30,744 bases of DNA from Nemertoderma westbladi (lineage: Eukaryota; Xenacoelomorpha; Nemertodermatida; Nemertodermatidae): NCBI GenBank assembly GCA_032718475.1, contig JAUCBJ010002239.1, positions 1 to 30,744 of the forward strand, read 5' to 3'. The notes beneath the pieces are model-generated. The model was not told the DNA's origin. It was given only the letters and a program-made list of their open reading frames with translations, and did no database searches. Below are positions 1-16,748 of the stretch, in pieces (position 1 is the first letter of the stretch; each line of letters begins with the position of its first letter). The position numbers and the translations under genes are program-made.

Positions 1-8952
<8,952 letters not shown>

Positions 8953-8969
<17 letters not shown>

Positions 8970-9280
8970 CATGATACTCTTCAGTGTGAAATTAACTGCA
9001 GATTCAAACATAGAAACAGTTTACAAATATGATTTGTAGTTCTCGCGATGTTTCGGTTCAAACACAACGTTTTTTTGATATTTTACGAGATTTAAGGTAT
9101 ATTTTCCTGCAACGCTTAGAGAAAATTTGACTTGTGATACTTCCTCTAGTGTTCAATTAACCGCAGATTCCAAATACAGTTACCTTTTGTTTTGCAAATC
9201 TTTTGTTCTTATGTAGATATTGGGGTTTAAACACAACGTATTTGACATGAATTGAAAAATGAGTTGAAAAATTAGTTATA
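8953..9280. repeat. Two diverged ~165-bp tandem units beside array A
   Basis: Landmarks recur about 165 bp apart. CTTAGAGAAAA occurs at 8953 and 9115. A GATACT...GTG(A/T)...AATTAAC(T/C)GCAGATTC block follows each of these. AAACACAACGT followed by a T-rich stretch occurs near 9060 and again near 9229. The two units are clearly related but heavily diverged, so this is an old tandem duplication or the remnant of a second satellite next to the hexamer array. The second flank copy keeps both units except for the very start of the first one. Confidence 0.65.
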
Positions 9281-9444
9281 TAAGAATTAATAGTTAATTA
9301 TTGGTAATGTCAACAACTGAGATATAAACAAAATATTTTAAACATACAGTTATATAACATAATATCAGTTCAGTTAAATACGAAGTTCACATCAGCAATT
9401 AATTAAGCAGCACTAATAATAATTGTCATTCGGTTTTTAACAGT

Positions 9445-9450
9445 TTTATT
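9445..9450 (-). promoter_or_regulatory. Possible polyadenylation signal (AATAAA, minus strand)
   Basis: TTTATT on the plus strand reads AATAAA on the minus strand. It lies 43 bp beyond the stop codon of the candidate terminal exon at 9493-9580. The same signal at the same distance is kept in flank copy 2 at 30368-30373. A six-base motif is common by chance in AT-rich DNA, so its meaning depends on whether the exon is real. Confidence 0.25.
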
Positions 9451-9492
9451 AAAATCCCAGACAGTTTAGTAGTTTCCTTTGCGGTTCCAAGA

Positions 9493-9580
9493 TCATAACA
9501 ATAGAGTAGAAACGCGTCCATTGGCAGTGTTTGTGGTAGTAGATGCATTGTTTAGAGCTTCTTCAATGTCGTTTTCTGTC
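9493..9580 (-). CDS. Candidate terminal exon of an unknown gene (flank copy 1), partial
   Basis: On the minus strand a T-rich tract ending in TAG (9581-9583) looks like a splice acceptor. It is followed by 88 bp that can be read as the end of a coding exon, with residues ...DIEEALNNASTTTNTANG... and a TGA stop at 9493-9495. An AATAAA motif lies 43 bp further on. The same arrangement is kept in flank copy 2. The two copies differ in this stretch by two substitutions, and both are conservative amino-acid changes (Glu to Asp, Leu to Ile). I do not recognise the peptide and found no upstream exon. An open frame of 29 codons with splice-like and poly(A)-like signals can arise by chance in AT-rich DNA, and the exon is not more conserved than its surroundings. 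Treat this as a weak candidate only. Confidence 0.2.
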
Positions 9581-9823
9581 CTAAAAATAATAATAATAAC
9601 CATAAGTTTACATATAGATCGTTTATTAGTACAAACAAATACTAATACTAATATTGTATTAACTGGTATAGTAGAAAGTTGAACTGATTTTAACATTTAT
9701 TACAAGGAACTGCAATAACTTATCAACTTTAAATAGTGTTATTAAAAGAAGCAATCCAGAACACAATGCAAAATATTAGTATATGTAGTGAACTAGAATG
9801 TAATTAATTCAACTGTGCGGTCC

Positions 9824-10635
9824 AACTCAACCAGGTTTATTTTCATTCCGAAGATGAATTCTCTCCATAGCTGCTCTCCTACTAACACAATGAACCGGCC
9901 CATAGAGATTCATTGACATCGGGAAATTCAAGGGTTCTCATTGGTTGGCCGTCTCCATATCCCAGTTGATTTATTTTTGTTAAATTGTAAAATAAAGATT
10001 TGATGAACAATATTCATATTGTTGTGTATAAAAACATGTGTACCTTTCGTTCTATTAAGCGAAAATTTATGTTTGATAGCTTATTAGAAAGCTACGTTAT
10101 TCAGGATTATTAATATGTAAAAAACTCTTTATAACTCTTTAGGGAAGTTACTCGTTAATGTGATTTTATATAAAATGGCATTACGACCAGAACGCGTTGT
10201 GATTACGTAACTCCGTACGGCCACATTCACTATCAGTTTATGGTGGATAGAAGGCCAATATATCATTTCGATTTGTAATTTTTCTTATGAAGTAAGTTTG
10301 GTGATTGTCTTATATACTTTTTAATGTACTTTCCAATAACAGAGGCACGTTATTCTAACCAAAACAATAAACTAAAGTCAATAGCACACGTTACATATTA
10401 ATATTTATTTCTGTTGCAGCTGGATGAAGTTAAAATATTGGGTTGAGGTATAAAAATTGTATAATATTTTATTAAATAAAACATAATAATTAATTGATAG
10501 TGTTAAACCTTTATTATTTCATACTGAACCCTTGAATATTTAATACAACAACCGTATAAAAATATTTTCCAAAACGCAACTCATTATAATTACCCAAACT
10601 TTAATTTTGTAGGACCGGCCTGTCTACAAGCAATA
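9824..10635. other. AT-rich non-coding stretch; no gene seen
   Basis: This is mostly AT-rich sequence with many short stop-containing frames and no recognisable domain, RNA gene or mobile-element end. It contains one copy of a 23-bp sequence (10350-10372, starting TTATTCTAACC) that recurs exactly at 11949-11971. Confidence 0.6.
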
Positions 10636-10646
10636 GACCCACTCCC

Positions 10647-10677
10647 CAGGTATTCTGACCGGATGGCAGAATACCTG
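10647..10677. repeat. Hairpin: 11-bp inverted repeat overlapping the 80-bp tandem unit
   Basis: CAGGTATTCTG (10647-10657) is the exact reverse complement of CAGAATACCTG (10667-10677), with a 9-nt loop. The right arm is the first 11 bases of the first 80-bp tandem unit. The outer sequence GACCCACTC (10636-10644) is also inverted relative to GAGTGGGTC, which ends the tandem block at 10819-10827. The whole could be a small foldback element. Confidence 0.6.
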
Positions 10678-10826
10678 CATATACATGTATACTCATAGGA
10701 AAGGTGGCGTTTACTAACGATCACATCGGTGAGTGAGTGAGTGGGTCAGAATACCTGCATATACATGTATACTCATAGGAAAGGTGGCGTTTACTAACGA
10801 TCACATCGGTGAGTGAGTGAGTGGGT
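10667..10826. repeat. Perfect tandem duplication, 2 x 80 bp
   Basis: The 80-bp segment starting CAGAATACCTGCATATACA and ending GAGTGAGTGAGTGGGT occurs at 10667-10746 and again, base for base, at 10747-10826. Complete identity means a recent duplication or an assembly duplication. Each unit contains a short GAGT tetranucleotide run and the palindrome ATACATGTAT. Confidence 0.95.
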
Positions 10827-11195
10827 CGCTGTAACTCTTAAGTAAAAACATCAACACACCATTGCAACGTTGCATTTCATTAGAGAAAAAAACAGTGAAT
10901 GACATTTGTGACGCAACACTTTTTATTAAAACCAAAACCAAATTATATTACAGAATGCACCATACCAGGTAATAACCGTATAATATACATTAATATAATA
11001 CACATCATTAATATTAAATAAGTTGGTATAAAACAAACAAAACTGCAAAATATAAGACCATCTGAAATGATTCTGGTCAGGTAAACCGAACCACCAATTT
11101 ATCAACCTAGAAATCCATTATTTACACCAGTAAGTTTCAAACTCGTTATCGACAGAATGGAAACTTTCTAAAGGGGACAAGATATCCTACATTAT
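10827..11195. other. Non-coding spacer; nothing recognised
   Basis: AT-rich sequence lies between the 80-bp tandem duplication and the 23-bp minisatellite. No convincing open frame, RNA gene or repeat structure is visible. Confidence 0.55.
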
Positions 11196-11563
11196 AAGGA
11201 CAACATTCTCATATTAATAGGGACAACATTCTCATATTAATAAGGACAACATTATCATATTAATAAGGACAACATTCTCATATTAATAAGGACAACATTC
11301 TCATATTAATAAGGACAACATTCTCATATTAATAAGGACAACATTCTCATATTAATAAGGACAACATTCTCATATTAATAAGGACAACATTCTCATATTA
11401 ATAAGGACAACATTCTCATATTAATAAGGACAACATTCTCATATTAATAAGGACAACATTCTCATATTAATAAGGACAACATTCTCATATTAATAGGGAC
11501 AACATTCTCATATTAATAAGGACAACATTTTCATATTAATAAGGACTACATTATCAATTATTA
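11196..11563. repeat. Minisatellite: 23-bp unit, 15 copies plus a decayed 16th
   Basis: The unit begins AAGGACAACATTCTCATATT and is 23 bp long. Fifteen units fill 11196-11540 exactly, and a degenerate one (AAGGACTACATTATC...) follows to about 11563. Variation is light: a few units start AGGG or TAGG, one has ATTATC for ATTCTC and one has ATTTTC. Units abut with no spacers, which rules out a CRISPR array. The homogeneity points to recent slippage or unequal exchange. Confidence 0.95.
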
Positions 11564-13261
11564 TTTCTAATCAACATTTCCTTTGCAAACAATACAAATA
11601 TAAAAAAATAGCATCTTTCAGCAACCAAAAGTAATGCACTGCTATCTATAATCATATCTTCAGAAAAATAATTTGCAATCCTAATCTGTTCAGGTAATAA
11701 TAATAATATTAGACGAATCGACAATATATTGATTCTTAAATAAACAAAAAAAAAACAAAGATAAAAATACAAATGCGATTGATGGCGGTAAAACTATCAG
11801 CTGGAAAGCGAATAAAATGAGAATAAAACATATAGCCGAGGACTTTATATATCAGGATAAAATAAAGTGAGACCTGGGGGGGGGGGGGGATGCAAATGTC
11901 ATGTTGGCGTATTAATGTCACGTATCAGGAGTCGGTTACGGTAGCAAGTTATTCTAACCAAAACAATAAACCAAGTTACAGTTTAATTTTAGAGAATAAC
12001 GAGCTGTTATTTGCGTCAATTAATTATTATATGTTTAAAGGATTCCTTTAATTGTTTGGCTAATATTTATTCGCTGTACCGGTGGGTTACCGGTATATTT
12101 ACTTTAATATCTTTTATTCTAGAACGTAAAGCAAGTAACTAGGCGGTTTAAAATATTATAAACTTTTAACTAAACTATTTTTTGTACTTATACATTGTCG
12201 CACTAATAATGAGAAACATGGCTGACTAACTGTGTGACACAAAACGGGAATATTTATCAACTAAATTAATTATAATAATAGTAAATACCGTAACAACTAA
12301 ATAATAATATTATGAAAATCAAAATAAAATGCTGACTATAATATAGAATCCATTGCAACCGACAATCACTATATAACTGCATTACAAGCCGCACCAACAC
12401 TTATATTTATTAACAATAATTATATTAATAGATTCTACTAAACTCTCATACAATCCATCACATAAAATATTCTAGAACTCCAACAATTCGAGGAGATACA
12501 TTACAATTTAATTACCAAATAAATAAGTTGGCTTATAATTAATTACCAGCAATAATTACCTGGGATACAGATATGAACAGCTATAAAGTAATTCCCCATT
12601 CCAAATATTACAATTTTATTTAGCAAATCTATATAATTATTAATTACGGCATAATTAATTATAAAACCTTTTCAAAAAAAATTAAATTCACTCTAAACAT
12701 TCCTATCCTATTACAATCTATATAAAATAGCACAATTAAATCATTACACTATCATGATAATTTCCATAAACTAAATATTTGCCATAATGAATAATATTCT
12801 ACCACAAAGATATTTTATTAACTATAATATTTATATAACTATAACGTAATACTCGTACGTACATAAAGAACATTAATAAACTATATTAAATATAATAAGG
12901 ATATCTATTCATTTAGAGCGACTCGAGAGTAAATTAAAAGAAATAAAGTTGGCGCATGCTTGAATCTATAAGGAAATATAGAGAACTTTATAGCCGAAAG
13001 TGGAACGATATGGGGGAAAAGTATAGAGATTATATTACTTCTTAACTGAAGCAGCAATAAAACCGAACCAAACTATCAAACTCCACAAAAGGTTAATCCA
13101 CAATACATCGAATTCCAAATAATTAAAAGTTCAAAAAGTAAATATTAGAGACAAGAACTTCGAATAGGATAAGTCGAGTTAGACAGACTTGCAGCTGCAT
13201 TCAGCACTATATAGTGGCAAACCTTAGGACTTCTCCAACAGAACTAATTAATTGGACTAAT
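11564..13261. other. AT-rich non-coding stretch; no gene seen
   Basis: Low-GC sequence without a convincing gene. It holds a run of 14 Gs at 11876-11889, the second copy of the 23-bp dispersed sequence at 11949-11971, and a small GTACCGGTGGGTTACCGGTAT patch near 12076 that resembles the hexamer family. Short open frames here, such as those near 11554-11921 on the minus strand, are rich in codons expected from AT-rich DNA and show no domain. Confidence 0.6.
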
Positions 13262-13556
13262 TGTACCACTGCCGGGCGCACTGGGGGCAGGAATGGTTTC
13301 CAAGGGAACAGCTGTGGCAGAACGGCGTGTGATGATGACAGGGTAGTTAACTTAGTCATCACTAACTTAGTAAGAATGAACTTCTAGAACACGTCTTGAG
13401 TATTCTCCATTGTTGGTGTCCTCTCGAGACAGTCGTTCCAAATCCCTTTAATCCCAAGACTCGTGGTCTCCCGCTAAGCGGCGCTGATAAACCTCTCCAT
13501 CGGTTAGAACTCAGTCTGTGGGTTTCTTGAACAGCCGGCCGCGGTTCCTCTTGAGT
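13262..13556. other. GC-richer island of unknown identity
   Basis: About 295 bp of roughly balanced base composition sits inside very AT-rich DNA, with abrupt edges (from GTACCACTGCCGGGCGC to CCGCGGTTCCTCTTGAG). On the minus strand one frame stays open for about 60 codons but has no start codon and no domain I recognise. It may be a fragment of an old mobile element or a non-coding RNA-derived sequence. I cannot decide which. Confidence 0.4.
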
Positions 13557-13641
13557 AAATCTGAGTAAATGAATTTAAATAATAAGTTAATTAATAAGTT
13601 AAGCCTTCTTATAGTAAGTCTAGCTACGTAGTAATTATATA

Positions 13642-13661
13642 CCGTAAAATGGGGTTACTTG
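13642..13661 (+). repeat. Left terminal inverted repeat of the pogo-like element
   Basis: CCGTAAAATGGGGTTACTTG, preceded by the TA target site. It pairs with 16727-16746 (reverse complement CCGTAATCTGGGGTTACTTG), with two mismatches at positions 7 and 8. The similarity fades beyond 20 bp. Confidence 0.92.
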
Positions 13662-13765
13662 ACACCACTTCGCCACTTACTGTTTCGACCTTTTAAGTTT
13701 CTCATATACTACTCCATGATAATTCATCAATTTTAGAACAATCAGATACCATATTTTCATGTCAT

Positions 13766-13803
13766 ATCAGCTTATCCTTCAGATAATTGAAGGATAAGCT
13801 GAT
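13766..13803. repeat. Perfect 15-bp hairpin inside the transposon
   Basis: ATCAGCTTATCCTTC (13766-13780) and its exact reverse complement (13789-13803) are separated by an 8-nt loop, AGATAATT. A T7-A7 tract follows directly. The hairpin lies downstream of the transposase stop codon, between the left terminal repeat and the left subterminal motifs. It could act in the mRNA 3' region, or it could be a nested foldback or a structural site for transposition. Confidence 0.85.
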
Positions 13804-13823
13804 TTTTTTAAAAAAACTCCACT

Positions 13824-13947
13824 GGCCCAAGTTGCCACGTGATGGGGAAACTTGGGCCACTAGTATAATTATATGGTATATTCAAGTTAATTGCTCATAT
13901 ATGTTAGATCAAGGGATCAAATAACCTTTGTTGGGGCAACATGGGCC
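13824..13947. promoter_or_regulatory. Left subterminal motif cluster (three sites, likely transposase-binding)
   Basis: Three copies of one motif are visible: GGCCCAAGTTGCC at 13824-13836 (inverted), GGGGAAACTTGGGCC at 13844-13858 and GGGGCAACATGGGCC at 13933-13947. They resemble the inner part of the terminal repeat (GGGGTTACTTG). Subterminal repeats of this kind bind transposase in several DNA-transposon families. The role here is inferred from position and repetition. Confidence 0.6.
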
Positions 13948-14178
13948 ATTTTCATGGTTTTAAAAAACCACCCTGATCCACCAGACATGGATCAGGGCAA
14001 TTTGCATAAGATATATTGGTTATAATACTGTAATATAGCACAAAGCTCCGACCAAAATGGTCACTAATATATACAAATATACATACATTAGACATATAAA
14101 TTGCATAACAAATTGTGGTGCTACAGCTTTTATGTTGTAAGTCCTCTCCTATACCTTTCATACAACAAATCATAGAGT

Positions 14179-16077
14179 TCATTCGTCACATAGTTGTATC
14201 AGTTCCGGGGGTATTAAAAATCCCTCATACTCATACTCCGTTTCTGAACTCTCCATAGCAGCTTCTGTTCCTGAACTCTCAACAGCAGCCTCTGTTTCTG
14301 AGTCAGCCCATCCAGGTGTTTCTAAGTTATCCCATCCCAATGATTCTGAATCAACCCCTCCTCTTTCTGAGTCAACCCATCCTGCTGTTGCTGAGTTAAC
14401 CCATCCAGGTGTTTCTGTGTCGGTCCATCGCGCTGTTTCTGAGTCAACACATCCAGATGTTTCTGTATCAGACCATCCGCTTTCACCTCCTGATGAAGTC
14501 TCGGATACTGAAGGTGATGGTGTTGGTGTCCGTTTTCTCCTTCTATTTGGTGTCTTCTTCTTCCGCACCCCTCTCTGCACCAGTGCTTGTTTATTCTTTT
14601 TTTTGTTTTCACGATCCCGTTTTCTCTCTTCTGCTTTGCGTTTCTTCTCCTGATCTTGCTGAATAAGTTCCTCCATGTGTTGTTCAACATCCTTCGCACT
14701 AACAGATTGACCTGCCACGATCTTCATCTTTTTGCCTCTCTTAGAACTATTACGCACATTGTCACCAGCAACTACATCAACTTCTTCCCGACCTGTAACA
14801 TGTTTTAACAAGGTTATTAATGCTTGGTCCACTTCAATACCAGAGTTAGAATTAGAAGTATCATCACCATTCCGTGTTGTTTCAGCTGGTAACTTGTCAA
14901 TTACTTTCTGGCGATCAATTGGATGCAGACCAGTCTTTGCAAAGCCAGCAATCAGGGCTAGATTTGCGGATTGGGTGTCAGTCACAGCTGATATTAGTTG
15001 CCGAAGCAAGATGGGAAAGGTACTCTTTGGTATTGACTCAATCTTTGGATTTTTTTGCTTAAACAATTGCAATATCGTTCTCCAACGTCGCTTAAATGGT
15101 GCAAAGAATGCTACATCGAGAGGCTGTGTCTTATCTGTTGTATTAGGTGGAAGACAAATAAACTTGATATTGTGCTTCTCACACAGTCGTAGGACATTCA
15201 GCGATAGATGCGTTGACAGATTATCGCCAACAACAACTTTTGTGCAATCTGGGGGTTTACTTTTAATCACTGGTAGAAGTAATGTGGAGAACCAGTTTTC
15301 AAATCCAGCTGTTTCAAACCATCCCGATTTTGAGCACGAATATCGCGTACCAGGTGGTCCACCTAATGTCCATGATGTATAAACTGACAAGGCTTTGTAT
15401 ACCACGAAAGGTGGCAACAATTCACCAGCTGCAGAGCCACACATCATTATACTTGTTGATGACTTTGAATGATTAATTACGCGTTCTGGGTACTTGGTCC
15501 CGCGTTTCATTAATACTTTCTTTTGTCCCGGATTGTCAGACAAATTCGTTTCGTCATAGTTAAAAATGCAATCGGGCTGTATGCTATCTGCCTCCTTTGA
15601 GTAGCGGTCAAAGAAATCATTGATGATAGTGGCATCTACTTGGGCCCTTTTACGTTTTATATTGCCAGCTAAACGTTGGGTCAGGCAGCTATGACGACGA
15701 ATAAATGAATATACAAATTCATTGCTAGGCAAGTTCTCTTTAAATATTTTGATGGAAACCCCTTTTTGATCTAAGATGTTTTTCACAAGAACGCGAAGGT
15801 CAAAGGCATCTACAGGAAATCCCCAATCGCACATTAATTGAATTCTGTTAATAATAATCTTCTCCTGTTCCAGTGATAACACTGTTGGACGTCCAGGTGG
15901 ATTTGGTTCACGCTTCTTCATGCGTCGTTGAAGAGTTGATCTCGGAACATTATATTTAGAGGCAACATCTCTTTGACTCATACCATTCTCTAAGGCAGAA
16001 ATGGCCTTTTGTAGAGTTTCTTCAGTAAAATCTAGGTATTTCCTAGACCCTAATCGTCGTTTATGTATTCTTGGCAT
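14179..16077 (-). CDS. pogo-like transposase (DDE superfamily, CENP-B/Tigger-like), 632 residues, intact
   Basis: This enzyme would bind the element's ends and cut and rejoin DNA in the nucleus. Residues 16-55 form a Psq-type helix-turn-helix (ENGMSQRDVASKYNVPRSTL). A GRPTVL linker and a second CENP-B-like DNA-binding region follow to about residue 140. The catalytic core shows the three acidic residues: D175 in FNYDETN, D285 in VVVGDNLSTH and D321 in DKTQPLDVAFFAPFK. There are 35 residues between the second and third. After the core comes a lysine- and glutamate-rich, probably coiled-coil segment (about 465-500), then a basic RRRKR stretch that could serve for nuclear import. The tail carries eight octapeptide repeats. 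The ATG at 16075-16077 has A at -3 and comes just before the helix-turn-helix; the stop is TGA. The gene has no introns or breaks. The family-level call is firm. The exact pogo subfamily is not resolved. Confidence 0.95.
   Translation of the reverse strand: MPRIHKRRLGSRKYLDFTEETLQKAISALENGMSQRDVASKYNVPRSTLQRRMKKREPNPPGRPTVLSLEQEKIIINRIQLMCDWGFPVDAFDLRVLVKNILDQKGVSIKIFKENLPSNEFVYSFIRRHSCLTQRLAGNIKRKRAQVDATIINDFFDRYSKEADSIQPDCIFNYDETNLSDNPGQKKVLMKRGTKYPERVINHSKSSTSIMMCGSAAGELLPPFVVYKALSVYTSWTLGGPPGTRYSCSKSGWFETAGFENWFSTLLLPVIKSKPPDCTKVVVGDNLSTHLSLNVLRLCEKHNIKFICLPPNTTDKTQPLDVAFFAPFKRRWRTILQLFKQKNPKIESIPKSTFPILLRQLISAVTDTQSANLALIAGFAKTGLHPIDRQKVIDKLPAETTRNGDDTSNSNSGIEVDQALITLLKHVTGREEVDVVAGDNVRNSSKRGKKMKIVAGQSVSAKDVEQHMEELIQQDQEKKRKAEERKRDRENKKKNKQALVQRGVRKKKTPNRRRKRTPTPSPSVSETSSGGESGWSDTETSGCVDSETARWTDTETPGWVNSATAGWVDSERGGVDSESLGWDNLETPGWADSETEAAVESSGTEAAMESSETEYEYEGFLIPPELIQLCDE
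14293..14481 (-). repeat. Octapeptide (24-bp) tandem repeat in the transposase tail
   Basis: Residues 533-595 of the transposase are eight consecutive copies of an octapeptide with consensus xGWxDSET; the sixth has lost one residue. At the DNA level the unit is 24 bp, marked by CCCATCC on the plus strand at 24-bp steps. A second, shorter repeat (EAAVESSGT / EAAMESSET) follows at residues 596-613. The copies differ from each other but keep the Trp, Asp and acidic positions, so the repeat is not brand new. Its function is unknown. It is acidic, hydroxyl-rich and likely disordered. Confidence 0.85.
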
Positions 16078-16726
16078 TGTTCCATATAACAGTACAATAA
16101 AATACAGAAAATTAGCAAGACATGTAACTAGACTTTAAACCTATTATACTAGGCAGCTAGGCCTACCTCAAACCACAGCTGTCTGAATGTCCTGCGCCAC
16201 AGGGCTTGTAACAGTGTAAGTGAAGTAGAGAAATACAGTAGGCCTATAATAAGATATACTACAGTACAGTAGTATAAGAAATGTAATTGTAATACTAGTA
16301 GTGGCCCTCCCGCCAAGCAGTCAAACTGGCCCAAGTTGCCCCAATTTTCAACTTATTGAAGACCCCGTCACAAAAATTAAAATATTGTTTTTCAGATTTG
16401 TTACAACCAGAAATGTTTAATAATTACAACATATATATTAGTGTAGTACATATATCATGCAATGACATTTCATAATTGCCCATAGGAAACATAAATATGA
16501 TACCCATTTTGAACAGTCATGTAATTCTACTTATTCGAACATGAATTAAGCTGGGATATTTTCCAACATAAATGCACATCTAATGGAACTGTAAACTTAA
16601 CATCAGATTCGTAAACTCTAAAAGTTGTTTAAAATGTGGCAATATGATATTCCAAAGTTTATTTTACCTACGAATTAAATATTTAAAGTGGTTCTGTACA
16701 CAATGGCCCAAGTTGACCCCATGGCC
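16078..16726 (-). other. Transposon 5' region with no further gene; presumed promoter side
   Basis: This is the sequence between the transposase start codon and the right terminal repeat. It should hold the promoter, but I cannot point to a clear core element. It contains GTAGGCCTA-type palindromes near 16156 and 16240. At its outer end are the right subterminal motifs. Open frames here are short and without domains. Confidence 0.55.
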
Positions 16727-16737
16727 CAAGTAACCCC
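16328..16737. promoter_or_regulatory. Right subterminal motif sites (three, likely transposase-binding)
   Basis: GGCCCAAGTTGCCCC occurs at 16328-16342, GGCCCAAGTTGACCCC (one extra base) at 16705-16720 and GGCCCAAGTAACCCC at 16723-16737. The last overlaps the right terminal repeat. Two of the three sit within 45 bp of the transposon end. They are in the orientation mirrored by the left-end sites at 13844 and 13933. Confidence 0.6.
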
Positions 16738-16746
16738 AGATTACGG
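16727..16746 (-). repeat. Right terminal inverted repeat of the pogo-like element
   Basis: Read on the minus strand from 16746 the sequence is CCGTAATCTGGGGTTACTTG, matching the left end at 18 of 20 positions. It is followed on the plus strand by the TA target-site copy (16747-16748). Confidence 0.92.
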
Positions 16747-16748
16747 TA

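Larger units (their letters stand above)
8970..9823 (+). repeat. Duplicated flank, copy 1 (partner at 29891-30744)
   Basis: From CATGATACTC to CAACTGTGCGGTCC this segment aligns end to end with 29891-30744, in the same orientation and with equal total length (854 bp). Reading the two by eye gives roughly 90% identity over the first ~340 bp beside the array and about 98-99% over the remaining ~510 bp. The second copy reaches the window edge, so the duplication is probably longer. It shows that the two arrays share a right-hand flank and suggests a segmental duplication with a period of 20,921 bp. Confidence 0.95.
13642..16746 (-). mobile_element. Complete pogo-like (Tc1/mariner-pogo group) DNA transposon, 3,105 bp
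   Basis: The element is bounded by 20-bp terminal inverted repeats that match at 18 of 20 positions. It is flanked by a TA dinucleotide on each side (13640-13641 and 16747-16748), the target-site duplication typical of the Tc1/mariner and pogo groups. Inside is one intact, intronless transposase on the minus strand (14179-16077), with about 670 bp upstream and about 540 bp downstream of it. Both subterminal regions carry repeated copies of a motif close to GGGGCAACTTGGGCC. There is no frameshift or internal stop, so the copy looks recent and possibly active. It sits between the two flank copies of the larger duplication. Confidence 0.93.

Noticed and set aside
11196-11563. Regular 23-bp repeats as a CRISPR array
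   Set aside because: There are no spacers between units, and the setting is eukaryotic.
11876-11889. G14 run as a G-quadruplex or regulatory site
   Set aside because: A single homopolymer run with no neighbouring G tracts and no gene nearby; most likely a simple repeat.
11554-11921. Short minus-strand frames (72 and 61 codons) rich in Phe, Ile and Leu
   Set aside because: Their composition is what AT-rich DNA gives. One runs into the minisatellite and the other spans the G14 run, and no domain is visible.
13952-14182. 76-codon minus-strand frame overlapping the transposase stop by ATGA
   Set aside because: Four-base overlaps are typical of prokaryotic operons. Here the frame lies in the transposon's 3' region, has no domain and is explained by chance.
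14732-15382. 216-codon plus-strand frame inside the transposase gene
   Set aside because: It lies opposite the conserved catalytic core and is a shadow of that coding sequence.
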